Below the pieces are notes generated by a model. It saw only the letters and a list, made by a program, of their open reading frames with translations, searched no databases and was not told where the DNA came from. A stretch of 64,000 nt of DNA from Acidobacteriota bacterium. Lineage in GTDB: Bacteria; Acidobacteriota; Terriglobia; Terriglobales; Acidobacteriaceae. The translations under genes were made by a program, and so were the position numbers. Positions within the stretch are counted from its first letter, which is position 1. Each line of letters begins with the position of its first letter. This document shows positions 31,732 through 39,476 of this stretch, piece after piece. The DNA is taken from NCBI GenBank assembly GCA_018268895.1, contig JAFDVP010000007.1, positions 372,001 to 436,000 of the forward strand, given 5' to 3'.

Positions 31732-31747
31732 TGTTCCACGTGGAACA
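31732..31747. promoter_or_regulatory. parS: parS centromere site 2
   Basis: Perfect palindrome TGTTCCACGTGGAACA in the gap between rsmG and parA. Confidence 0.93.
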
Positions 31748-31841
31748 CTGTGCGCTGCCGCGCGGGCGTCCGGCGCGGACGGCGGTCACTTCGTGACTTG
31801 TGCGAGCTTCGCGTGGGCTCCCGATGGTCGGCAAGAAGGAT
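31748..31841. repeat. parS-linked cassette between parS sites 2 and 3
   Basis: 94 bp flanked on both sides by parS. Contains GCGCTGCCGCGCGGGCGTCC, the 13-bp palindrome GTCACTTCGTGAC (31785-31797) and GCGAGCTTCGCGTGGGC. The same order of blocks is found at 32511-32608. Confidence 0.8.
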
Positions 31842-31857
31842 TGTTCCACGTGGAACA
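31842..31857. promoter_or_regulatory. parS: parS centromere site 3
   Basis: Perfect palindrome TGTTCCACGTGGAACA ending 6 bp before the rsmG stop codon. Confidence 0.93.
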
Positions 31858-31863
31858 TTTTCG

Positions 31864-32466
31864 TTAGCGGGTGGCGCGGAGGAGGATGCCGTTTTCGCTC
31901 CCGGGGATGGGAAGCGTCTCGGTGACCCGGAAAGGTTCCGGGAGTGTTGGGGTTCCCGTTGTCAGTAAGACCATCTGGTTCGTAGCCAGTTGCCCGGCGG
32001 CCTTCAGGGCGGCGGCCATATCGTCCACGGCGCGCATGGTTACGGTGTGAAAGCGGTGGTCTGAGGGAAAGGTCTCGGCGCGGGCGGCCCAGACTTCGAC
32101 GTTCCGAAGGCCCAGGGTGCGGACGGCCTCGCGCAGGAAGGTAGACTTCTTGTTCTGCGATTCGGCGAGTGTGACGGCGATCCCGGGGTGTGCCAGCGCG
32201 ATGGGGAGTCCGGGGAGCCCTGCGCCGGAGCCGAGGTCGAGGAGAGTGGCGGGAAGCGGATCCTCTAAATGGGCAGCGGCGAAGAGGCTCTCGCCGAAGT
32301 GGCGGCGGACGATCTCCTCGGGCTGGCGGATAGCGGTGAGGTTGGTGCGGGCGTTCCAGCGGAGGAGGAGGTCGAGGTACTCGCCCATCTTTGCCGCAAG
32401 AAGGTGATTTTGCGCAGTATAGGGGGCGAGCAGGCGCTCGATCTCGGATTCGGGCAGGGCGGACAT
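31864..32466 (-). CDS. rsmG: 16S rRNA (guanine(527)-N7)-methyltransferase RsmG (GidB)
   Basis: A 200-residue methyltransferase with the RsmG pattern: WNARTNLTAIRQPEEIVRRH (37-56), the SAM-binding loop LDLGSGAGLPGLPIAL (76-91), LAESQNKKSTFLREAVRTLG and a Thr/Met-Arg-Ala-Val-Asp stretch. It makes m7G527 in 16S rRNA; loss gives low-level streptomycin resistance. The ATG at 32466 was chosen; a longer reading would only translate the parS site (MFHVEQ) from a TTG. No clear Shine-Dalgarno. Sits upstream of parA as in many chromosomes. Confidence 0.95.
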   Translation of the reverse strand: MSALPESEIERLLAPYTAQNHLLAAKMGEYLDLLLRWNARTNLTAIRQPEEIVRRHFGESLFAAAHLEDPLPATLLDLGSGAGLPGLPIALAHPGIAVTLAESQNKKSTFLREAVRTLGLRNVEVWAARAETFPSDHRFHTVTMRAVDDMAAALKAAGQLATNQMVLLTTGTPTLPEPFRVTETLPIPGSENGILLRATR

Positions 32467-32494
32467 CTGTGTCAGTATGCCAGATGACGGCAAT

Positions 32495-32510
32495 TGTTCC
32501 ACGTGGAACA
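32495..32510. promoter_or_regulatory. parS: parS centromere site 4
   Basis: Perfect palindrome TGTTCCACGTGGAACA 29 bp upstream of rsmG. Confidence 0.93.
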
Positions 32511-32608
32511 ATTTTTGCGCTGCCGCGCGGGCGTCCTGCGCGGACGGCGGTCACTTCGTGACTTGTACCGAGCGGCCGTGGGCCTTCCGTTGGTCAGCGG
32601 AGGGATTC
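32511..32608. repeat. parS-linked cassette next to parS site 4
   Basis: GCGCTGCCGCGCGGGCGTCC, the palindrome GTCACTTCGTGAC at 32550-32562, then GAGCGGCCGTGGGCCTTCCG. It is nearly identical in its first 60 bp to the cassette at 31748-31841. Confidence 0.8.
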
Positions 32609-32693
32609 GAGCCCAATTTTATTTGTAACTATATTTGTTACATTTTAGTTTGGCGTTGCTTGTGCGAGGATGGATGCCCGAGAGGGTTTCGTT

Positions 32694-33257
32694 ATGACGA
32701 AGGCGAGGGTTGTGGCTGCGGTGCTGATGCTGGCTGCGGTGTTGGCCGGGGGTGAGGCGAAGGCGCAGGCGGCGAGTAGCAATGCGGGGTGGCAGGCGAA
32801 GGTGCGGCAGCAGCTTCCGCTGCTGGGTCATCGCAATTGGATACTGATCGTGGATTCGGCGTATCCGTTGCAGGTTTCGCCGGGCGTCGAGGTGGTGGAG
32901 ACGGGCGCGGACGAGCTGGCGGTGACGCGCGCGGTGCTGGGTGCGGTCGACCGGTCGATCCACGTGCGGCCGATCGTTTATACCGATGCGGAGCTGCCTT
33001 ATCTTTCGGTGCAGGACTTCGCGGGGATCGCGGGTTATCGCGATGAGCTGAAGAAGACGCTGGCGGGGCGCGTGGTGAAGTCGCTGCCGCATGAAGAGAT
33101 TCTGGGGATGATCGGAGAGGCGGGCAAGTCGTACAAGGTGCTGGTGCTGAAGACGACGATGGCGATGCCGTACACGTCGGTGTTTCTGCAACTGGACTGC
33201 AAGTATTTGAGTGCGGAGCAGGAGCAGAGGCTGCGCAAGGCGATGAAGGGGCGGTGA
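32694..33257 (+). CDS. Secreted protein resembling RbsD/FucU mutarotase family
   Basis: A 187-residue protein with a signal peptide (ARVVAAVLMLAAVLAGGEAK, cleavage near AQA). The mature start QQLPLLGHRNWILIVDSAYP has the conserved His and Asp of RbsD/FucU sugar mutarotases (GHxDxIxIxDxxxP), and the central LPHEEILGMIGEAGKSYKVL is compatible with that fold. RbsD and FucU are cytosolic pyranase/mutarotases of ribose and fucose, so a secreted relative is unusual. The ATG at 32694 has GAGAGGG seven bases upstream; the earlier ATG at 32670 lacks spacing for a ribosome site. Family link moderate. Confidence 0.65.
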   Translation: MTKARVVAAVLMLAAVLAGGEAKAQAASSNAGWQAKVRQQLPLLGHRNWILIVDSAYPLQVSPGVEVVETGADELAVTRAVLGAVDRSIHVRPIVYTDAELPYLSVQDFAGIAGYRDELKKTLAGRVVKSLPHEEILGMIGEAGKSYKVLVLKTTMAMPYTSVFLQLDCKYLSAEQEQRLRKAMKGR

Positions 33258-33690
33258 CGAGTTACCCCAGGGGCTAAAGAGTCTGTGTGAGAACGGGAGT
33301 TTACAGATCGGGCTTTCAGCCCTCTCGGCTCCCGGGGTACTATCCATGGGACTTCGCCCCATGCTGGTGTAGCGCGCGCCGTTGGCGCTGAAGATTTTGC
33401 CGGTTCTCACACCGTCTCGAAAAGCCCCTCTCTTTCAGCGAAGAGAGGGCCAAGCAGACCCAATGCTAAAGCATTGGGCTACCAGGCTTGGCGTACCCGG
33501 AAGCGGTTCGCGCTATGGGCGAATGATCCCACATCTGGCGATGAGGCGGGTTGGATATGGGGCACCGGCTACGCCGCTCCGCTCAGGTGACGGTTTTTGG
33601 GAGGTGGTGCGAGGAATTCATCACCTTCGCTTTGTGAAGGAGGAGCGTTCAAAGTTGTGCGTCGCTTCGTGCGTGCTCTCCTCCCGATCT
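33258..33690. repeat. Long palindromic repeat array and inverted constant-frame copy
   Basis: No gene. 33264-33490 is a series of short hairpins of the kind CCCCAGGGGCTAAAGAG, GGGCTTTCAGCCC, CATGGGACTTCGCCCCATG, GAGAGGGG/CCCTCTC, CCCAATGCTAAAGCATTGGG, framed by GTGTGAGAACGG ... CCGGTTCTCACAC inverted arms. 33503-33568 is a constant-frame copy in reverse with a broken stem. Confidence 0.7.
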
Positions 33691-34965
33691 TCAGGCGCGC
33701 TTCCGTCCCGGTCCTTCCACATCCGGTAGAAAGCCGGTGAGCAGGCCGATCGCCGGGAGGTACGCGCACAGGTGGTAGACCGTGATGATGCTGGTTGCGT
33801 CGGCGAGCTTGCCGAGCACCGCGGCGCCGATGCCTCCCATGCCGAAGGCCACGCCGAAGAAGAGTCCCGAGATCATGCCGACGCGTCCCGGCAGAAGCTC
33901 CTGCGCGTAGACGAGGATCGCCGAGAAGGCCGAGGCGATGACAAAGCCGATCACCACCGAGAGCACGCCCGTCCACCACAGGCTGGCGTACGGAAGGATG
34001 AGCGTGAAGGGAAGCACGCCGAGGATCGAGATCCAGATGACGAGTTTGCGGCCGTAGCGGTCACCCGCCGAGCCGCCGATCAGCGTTCCCGCTGCAACGG
34101 CGGCGAGGAAGAGGAAGAGCATCAGCTGCGAGGTCTTTACCGACACGTTGAAGCGCTGAATGAGGTAGAAGGTGTAGTAGCTCGACAGGCTGGCCAGGTA
34201 GAAATACTTTGAAAAGATCAGCGCGACGAGGACGGCGATCGCTCCGACGACACGCCCGCGCGGCAGGTGCGCGTGCTCGTGGTGCTCGACGTATTTCTTT
34301 CCGGCGGACTCCGCCTGCCGCGCCTTGTACCAGCGGCCCACGCGGTAGAGCACCATGATGCCGAGGATGGCCGGCAGCGCGAACCAGGCCATGCCCTTCT
34401 GCCCCAGCGGCAGCACGATAAAAGCGGCCAGCAGCGGGCCGATGGCCGAGCCTGAATTTCCTCCCACCTGGAAGAAGGATTGCGCGAAGCCGTGCTTGCC
34501 TCCCGAAGCCATGCGCGCGATGCGCGAGCTTTCCGGGTGAAAGACCGCCGAGCCTACGCCGACCAGACACGATGCGATGATGAGCCACGTGAACGTTGGC
34601 GCGATGGCGAGCAGCAACAGGCCAAAGAGCGTGAACGTCATCCCGGTGGCCAGCGCGTAGGGCATAGGCCGCTTGTCGGTGAACTGGCCAACCAGCGGTT
34701 GCAGCATCGAGGCCACCGCCTGGTAGGTCAGCGTGAGCAGGCCGAGGTGCACGAAGTCCAGGTGAAACGAGCTCTTGAGGATTGGGTAGATCGAAGGCAG
34801 CAGCGACTGCACCATATCGTTGAGCAGATGACTGAAGCTGATGGCGGCCAGCACGCGGAAGAGCGTGCGCGCCGGCTGGCCGGCCGGTCGCGGCGCCGTC
34901 ACCTCCAAAGGCAGAGTTGAGGCGTTGACCGCGGGCATGGTGGCAGTTGAGGAGGGATCGCTCAT
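33691..34965 (-). CDS. MFS transporter, fosmidomycin-resistance (Fsr) type
   Basis: A 424-residue 12-helix major facilitator. After a cytoplasmic N-terminus, helix 1 carries SFSHLLNDMVQSLLPSIYP, the signature of the Fsr/fosmidomycin-resistance branch, then FVHLGLLTLTYQAVASMLQP, the loop GQFTDKRPMPYALATG and GVGSAVFHPESSRIARMASG. The second half has the mirror loop GGSAGDRYGRKLVIWISILG. Fsr proteins export fosmidomycin and other compounds by proton antiport. The native substrate is unknown. The ATG at 34965 was chosen because upstream residues are not transporter-like. Inner membrane, monocistronic. Confidence 0.9.
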   Translation of the reverse strand: MSDPSSTATMPAVNASTLPLEVTAPRPAGQPARTLFRVLAAISFSHLLNDMVQSLLPSIYPILKSSFHLDFVHLGLLTLTYQAVASMLQPLVGQFTDKRPMPYALATGMTFTLFGLLLLAIAPTFTWLIIASCLVGVGSAVFHPESSRIARMASGGKHGFAQSFFQVGGNSGSAIGPLLAAFIVLPLGQKGMAWFALPAILGIMVLYRVGRWYKARQAESAGKKYVEHHEHAHLPRGRVVGAIAVLVALIFSKYFYLASLSSYYTFYLIQRFNVSVKTSQLMLFLFLAAVAAGTLIGGSAGDRYGRKLVIWISILGVLPFTLILPYASLWWTGVLSVVIGFVIASAFSAILVYAQELLPGRVGMISGLFFGVAFGMGGIGAAVLGKLADATSIITVYHLCAYLPAIGLLTGFLPDVEGPGRKRA

Positions 34966-35159
34966 AGGTTTGTCTGCTGGTGCTGCGTGGTGCGCTGCTA
35001 CAAGTCTAGTGACTGCGCGCGCACTTCGACAGTGTTTATAAGAACTCGCTATGCCTGAATAACAATCGCCGTTTGTGAGCAGGGGTGCGAGCATGTTCCT
35101 TACTCATAACCTGCCGGCGCTGACGGCCGCGTTCCGGCTCCATTAATATGGAGCGCAGT

Positions 35160-35501
35160 ATGAAGTTGAAAGAGATCGACTGGGAAGAGATTCGGGGAGC
35201 GCTGCGGCGGAAGTCTCCCACCGTGATTGCAGCAGTTTGCACCGCCGAGGCCGGAGGCTCGGACCCGCAATATGCCGCGGGGCAGCGCCGCGAGCTGCTG
35301 GTCATGGTGCTCGACACCGGCCGTCAGGCGGAGGCCGCCATTCAAGGCTGGCTCAAGGCCAATGGCTGGACAAATGCGACGATCCTCGAACACAGGCGGC
35401 TCGAGGAGACCTTCGACAGCGGCGATAACCGGGTCCGCGCCTGCTACGTGAACGCCATGTCGTCCGGCGGCGCCTGCCTGGTCTACGACGTAACCGCTTG
35501 A
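35160..35501 (+). CDS. Small soluble protein of unknown function
   Basis: A 113-residue protein starting MKLKEIDWEEIRGALRRKSP. It contains ELLVMVLDTGRQAEAAIQGW, LKANGWTNATILEHRRLEET and a final strand GGACLVYDVTA, suggesting a small alpha/beta fold. No signal peptide or membrane helix. The ATG at 35160 has GGAG six bases upstream; an ATG at 35148 is an alternative adding MERS. It is divergent from the MFS gene (195-bp gap). No family recognised. Confidence 0.65.
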   Translation: MKLKEIDWEEIRGALRRKSPTVIAAVCTAEAGGSDPQYAAGQRRELLVMVLDTGRQAEAAIQGWLKANGWTNATILEHRRLEETFDSGDNRVRACYVNAMSSGGACLVYDVTA

Positions 35502-35803
35502 GGCGCAGGCGTATCGACAGATTGCCCCTATACCTTGTCATCCTGAGCGAAGGGTTCGGGCATTTTGCGAACCCGCAGTCGAAGGACCTGCGTTCTTCTG
35601 CCCCCAATAAATTGCTGCCGGTGCGAGATGCGAAATGCAGGTCCTTCCCATTCGACTTCGCTCAGGGCAGGCTCTCCGCTGCGCTGCGCTCAGGATGACA
35701 GGTTTTGGGTTGGACGATAGAGATTCATCCCACCCTTACTATGCCTTTTCAAACCATACAACGCGCATTTTTCAGGGAACCGGAGGAGCATCTTCCCCGT
35801 ACT
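35502..35803. repeat. Inverted doublet upstream of padR
   Basis: 35537-35701 is a GTCATCCTGAGCG ... GTCGAAGGACCTGCGT unit facing an inverted copy, with an internal stem GGGTTCGGGCA.../TGCGAACCC in the left half and an extra GCGCTGCGCTC run on the right. The remainder up to 35803 is not recognisable. Confidence 0.75.
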
Positions 35804-35852
35804 CCTCTTGACGGCCTAGTGGTGTAGGATGTTCCACTAGATAATCAAGAGG
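35804..35852. promoter_or_regulatory. Nested dyad, probable PadR operator
   Basis: Two inverted repeats share one axis at 35828: outer arms CCTCTTGA (35804-35811) and TCAAGAGG (35845-35852), inner arms CTAGTGG (35816-35822) and CCACTAG (35834-35840). The right outer arm contains the AAGAGG that would serve as ribosome site for padR (ATG 35862), so binding or a cruciform here could block both transcription and translation. Confidence 0.65.
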
Positions 35853-35861
35853 AAAGCCCAC

Positions 35862-36191
35862 ATGCCTGAAAAAGCCTCCGAACTGGTGCAGGGAACGCTG
35901 GAGATGCTGGTGTTGAAGACGCTGGCGCTGATGCCGATGCACGGCTATGGCATCGCGTTGCGCATCGAGCAGATCAGCGACGGCGCGTTCAAAGTCAATC
36001 CCGGCTCGCTGCTGCCCGCGCTGAGCCGCATGGAACGCGCGGGCCAGGTGAAGGGCGAGTGGCGCGCGACCGAGAACAACCGCCGCGCGAAGTACTACTC
36101 GGTGACCGAGAAGGGCCGCAAGGCCTTGAAGGCGGAGACCGCGGCATGGGGACGGCAGACGGCTGCGATTAACAGGATTCTCGAAGCATAA
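35862..36191 (+). CDS. PadR family transcriptional regulator
   Basis: A 109-residue winged-helix protein of the PadR-s1 type: ELVQGTLEMLVLKTLALMPM, HGYGIALRIEQISDGAFKVN, PGSLLPALSRMERAGQVKGE and AKYYSVTEKGRKALKAETAA, all family hallmarks. It probably represses its own operon through the nested dyad at 35804-35852. The stop codon lies 15 bp before the ADOP permease start, the usual acidobacterial pairing. Ligand unknown. Confidence 0.95.
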   Translation: MPEKASELVQGTLEMLVLKTLALMPMHGYGIALRIEQISDGAFKVNPGSLLPALSRMERAGQVKGEWRATENNRRAKYYSVTEKGRKALKAETAAWGRQTAAINRILEA

Positions 36192-36206
36192 CCGGCGAGG
36201 TGCGCG

Positions 36207-38861
36207 ATGGGATGGATACGGAGTCTGCGTAAAGGATCGAAGGCGCTTCGGGACAAAAGCGCGCGCAACGAGGAGATCGACGAAGAGCTGGAGGCCTTCA
36301 TCGGCGAATCCGTCAGCGAAAAGATGCGCGGCGGCATGAGCCTGAAGGACGCCGTGAAGGCGGCACATGCTGAGGCAGGCACAGCAGCTACCGTGCGCGA
36401 GAAGGTGTGGAGCGCGGGGTGGGAGTCTCGGCTGGATCGCCTGTGGGGCGACCTGACGTATTCGCTGCGACGTCTGTCGCGTGCTCCTGCGCTTGTCTTT
36501 ACGGTCGTTCTGTCGATTGGTTTAGGCATCGCGGCGAATGGGACGATCTTTTCGATCATCAGCACATTTCTGCTTCAGCCTCCTCCGATTGGAGATCCGT
36601 CAAGGTTGATCGCAATTACGCGCACGCACGATCACGAGCTATGCTGCAACTACTTCCCGAAGCCTGTCTACCAGGACCTCCGCGCGCAATCGCAGTCCTT
36701 CTCAGACATGGCAGCTTACTATGACGTGCTGCCTGCGTCGATCGGAGCCAATGGAGAAGCGAAGCGCGAGTGGGGACAGGCGGTCACGGCGAATTACTTC
36801 GATGTAACGCAACTTCAGATGGTTGCGGGCCGCGGTTTTCAGGCAAACGAAGAGCACGCTCCAGCTATTGTGCTGGGTTACAGGCTGTGGCAGCGGCAGT
36901 TTGCAGGCGACGCTGCAATTGTCGGCAAGGTGATCGATGTCTCGGGGCATCCTTATACGGTGGTTGGCGTAGCGCGCGCAGGCTTCCGTGGACTGGAACA
37001 GGTCCTCGATCCGCAGTTCTGGGTTCCGCTGGGAGATTTACCGGAACTGACCCCAAACGCGCCGTCTCCTGATTCGCGTGAGAACCAGTGGCTGCACATC
37101 GCAGCGAGATTGAAGCCTGAAGTAACGCAGCAGCAGGCCGCGCAGGAACTCGGTGTGATCGCACAACGTTTTGCTCAGGCGTATCCGGCGACTGACAAAG
37201 ACAACGGTTTCCATATGGGCCCCGTTGGTTCCATACCGGAGAGAGACAAGAAATCAATTGAGATGTTTCTGCTGGGTATCTCCATCGTTGCGCTGCTGGT
37301 GCTGGTCATTGCATGCGCGAATGTCGCGAACCTTCTGCTGGCATATGGAGCACAGCGACAGCGGGAGATGGCCGTCCGTCTGGCGCTGGGTGCGACACAC
37401 GCGCAACTGCTGCGGCAGATGCTTCTTGAGAGCGTGCTGCTGGCGCTTGGCGGAGGCGTGGTTGGCGTGCTGCTCTCGCTGTGGGCGACCTATGGCCTCT
37501 CATCTTTCAAGCTGGCGGCGCCTGTGGCGACGGACATCAGCGTCCATGTCGACTGGCACGTGCTGCTCTACACCTTCGCTTTGAGCGTCATGGCGGGTTT
37601 GCTTTGTGGCTTTGTTCCGGCGTGGACGGCCTCGCGCCCCATCGTGTCCAACGCGCTCAAAGGAGAAACTTCGCTTTCGCGTCCGGGCCGTCGCCTGTCG
37701 CTGCGCAGCATTCTGGTCGTCACACAGGTTATGTTGTCGCTCGTGCTGCTGTGCGGTGCCGGCCTGTTTCTTCGTTCTCTCGAGAGCGCGGCAAAGATGG
37801 ATGTCGGCTTCCGCTCCCGAGGAGTCGTGATGATGGCGGTTGATCCGCAACTGAATCGCTACACGCCTGAGCGTTCTGTTCAGATGCTGCAAGACGTGCG
37901 TGAGCGCATTGCACATTTGCCGGGGGTGATCTCGGCGACGACAACAGATGGCGTGCCGCTCTCAGGAGGCCATCGCAGCGACGGTTTTGTTGTGCCGGGA
38001 TATCCGCCACCGCAGGGATTCAACAGCGTCGAGCTTTACATGGCCGGCCCCCATTACTTCGAGACGCTTGGCATTCCACGCATCGCTGGACGCGACCTTG
38101 GCGATGAGAACCCGATGGCTACAAGGGCCGCTATCGTCAATGAAGAGTTTGTGCGCAGGTACTTCCATGGAGACAATCCGATCGGCCATACGGTCAATGG
38201 AGGCGGGGTCTCCTACCAGATCGTCGGCGTGGCGAAGGACATGAAGGCGCGCACGCTCGGCGAGCAGCAGAGACCAGTGCTCTACAGAGCGATCAGCCAG
38301 AACATTGCGAGCGATCCGCAGGATGGTTACCACATCATGGCGCATTATGACGGCGATCCCGCAACGCTCATCAAGGCGATGCAGGACCAGATTCGTAGCG
38401 TGGATCCTGCGCTCGCCATATTTGATGTTCAAACGATGGAAGAGCATATGCGCGACGCTCTTATGTTGCCACGTCTGGTCAGCACGCTCTTCACCGTCTT
38501 CGGAGTCAGCGGACTGCTGCTGGCGGTGATCGGGCTGTACAGCGTGATGAGCTACTCGGTGAGCCAGCGCACGAAGGAGATCGGCGTCCGCATGGCGCTG
38601 GGCGCGAAGGCCACAGAGGTGCAGCGCATGATCGTGCGCGGAGGCATGCGACTCGCGCTCGTTTCGGTTGCGCTTGGCCTGCCGCTGGCGCTGTTCGCCG
38701 CGAAGCTGACGACAAGCCTGCTCTACGGCATCAAGCCTCGCGATGTTGTGACCTTCACGCTGGTTCCCCTGCTGTTGGTCGCCGTATCGCTGATCGCTTG
38801 CTGGATACCTTCGCGGCGCGCCTCGCGCGTCGACCCCATAGTGGCGCTAAGGGTGGACTGA
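36207..38861 (+). CDS. MacB-type ABC permease, acidobacterial duplicated orphan permease (ADOP)
   Basis: An 884-residue permease without its own ATPase. Residues 1-80 are a cytosolic helical lead (NEEIDEELEAFIGESVSEKM) typical of ADOP. Helix 1 (PALVFTVVLSIGLGIAANGT) is followed by a large MacB periplasmic domain, three helices around 350-480 (LLGISIVALLVLVIACANVA), then a second FtsX unit: LRSILVVTQVMLSLVLLCGA, another periplasmic domain and a last trio ending SRRASRVDPIVALRVD. Cotranscribed with padR. ADOPs are thought to act in export or envelope stress with an unlinked ATPase; the substrate is unknown. Confidence 0.93.
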   Translation: MGWIRSLRKGSKALRDKSARNEEIDEELEAFIGESVSEKMRGGMSLKDAVKAAHAEAGTAATVREKVWSAGWESRLDRLWGDLTYSLRRLSRAPALVFTVVLSIGLGIAANGTIFSIISTFLLQPPPIGDPSRLIAITRTHDHELCCNYFPKPVYQDLRAQSQSFSDMAAYYDVLPASIGANGEAKREWGQAVTANYFDVTQLQMVAGRGFQANEEHAPAIVLGYRLWQRQFAGDAAIVGKVIDVSGHPYTVVGVARAGFRGLEQVLDPQFWVPLGDLPELTPNAPSPDSRENQWLHIAARLKPEVTQQQAAQELGVIAQRFAQAYPATDKDNGFHMGPVGSIPERDKKSIEMFLLGISIVALLVLVIACANVANLLLAYGAQRQREMAVRLALGATHAQLLRQMLLESVLLALGGGVVGVLLSLWATYGLSSFKLAAPVATDISVHVDWHVLLYTFALSVMAGLLCGFVPAWTASRPIVSNALKGETSLSRPGRRLSLRSILVVTQVMLSLVLLCGAGLFLRSLESAAKMDVGFRSRGVVMMAVDPQLNRYTPERSVQMLQDVRERIAHLPGVISATTTDGVPLSGGHRSDGFVVPGYPPPQGFNSVELYMAGPHYFETLGIPRIAGRDLGDENPMATRAAIVNEEFVRRYFHGDNPIGHTVNGGGVSYQIVGVAKDMKARTLGEQQRPVLYRAISQNIASDPQDGYHIMAHYDGDPATLIKAMQDQIRSVDPALAIFDVQTMEEHMRDALMLPRLVSTLFTVFGVSGLLLAVIGLYSVMSYSVSQRTKEIGVRMALGAKATEVQRMIVRGGMRLALVSVALGLPLALFAAKLTTSLLYGIKPRDVVTFTLVPLLLVAVSLIACWIPSRRASRVDPIVALRVD

Positions 38862-39023
38862 TCTTCAGATCATCCGTGTCATTCAGGAACAATCCTTCGG
38901 GTGCCCCATCCTTCACGAAGTGAAGGGTGGGATGTATTTTTTTTCGTGCCGGTTCGTGCCGGGTTCCTCCCACCCTTCGCGATGAAGCCGCGAAGGATGG
39001 GGCACCCGAGCGTTGTGAAGGCT
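38862..39023. repeat. Inverted constant-frame doublet
   Basis: 38899-39008: a left half with stem CCTTCACGAAGTGAAGG faces an inverted right half with CCTTCGCGatgaagCCGCGAAGG, with GTGCCGGTTCGTGCCGGG in the spacer. The two halves have different stems inside the same GGGTGCCCCAT frame. Confidence 0.8.
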
Positions 39024-39340
39024 AGAGCATTTTCCGTTGAGGTGTTGTTTGTCCCCGAGAAGGTATGTGTCGCGCCTTCAGCGCTCTGTTCGATCATCGG
39101 CCTGTCAGCCTGGGCCTTCGACCCAGGCTGGTATGTTGGCGGGCCTTCAGCCCTGAAAGAAAGAACTGCACCTGTAGCAAGAACTACACCTGTAGAAAGA
39201 ACTTCAGGCGCAATTGGGGAAGTCTGAGCGCGAGCGCTTGGACCTCCAGATGAAGTTGCTGCGCGCCAGTTATGGCATCAACCCGTTTTCCGAAGAACTG
39301 CACCTGTAGCAGGAACTGCACCTATAAGGGAAATGCTCTC
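39024..39340. repeat. Composite MITE-like element with tandem copies of its terminal repeat
   Basis: Left terminal repeat AGAGCATTTTCCGTTGAGGT at 39024-39043 and right terminal repeat GAACTGCACCTATAAGGGAA at 39313-39332, then ATGCTCTC. The core (GGGCCTTCGACCC, GGCGGGCCTTCAGCCC) is the MITE in reverse. Inside are tandem 18-bp units AAGAACTGCACCTGTAGC / AAGAACTACACCTGTAGA / AAGAACTTCAGG (39161-39208) and again at 39293-39328, each matching the terminal repeat. 39341-39476 shows nothing recognisable. Confidence 0.7.
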
Positions 39341-39476
39341 GGCAACTGCCTGGTTGGGCATCGCGAAACGGCACGCTATTGGCGACACACTCAGCACCGT
39401 CTTTGGCGAATCCATCGCGGGTCACGTACTGTAGTGGGCGTAAGAATTTACGTCTTCCGGGGAGATCCACATCCTG

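Noticed and set aside
32467..32511. N-terminal extension of RsmG reading MFHVEQ
   Set aside because: It is only the translation of parS site 4 from a TTG; the ATG at 32466 matches the family start.
10912..39340. Insertion sequences
   Set aside because: No transposase reading frame was found with any of the repeats; only MITE- and REP-like elements are supported.
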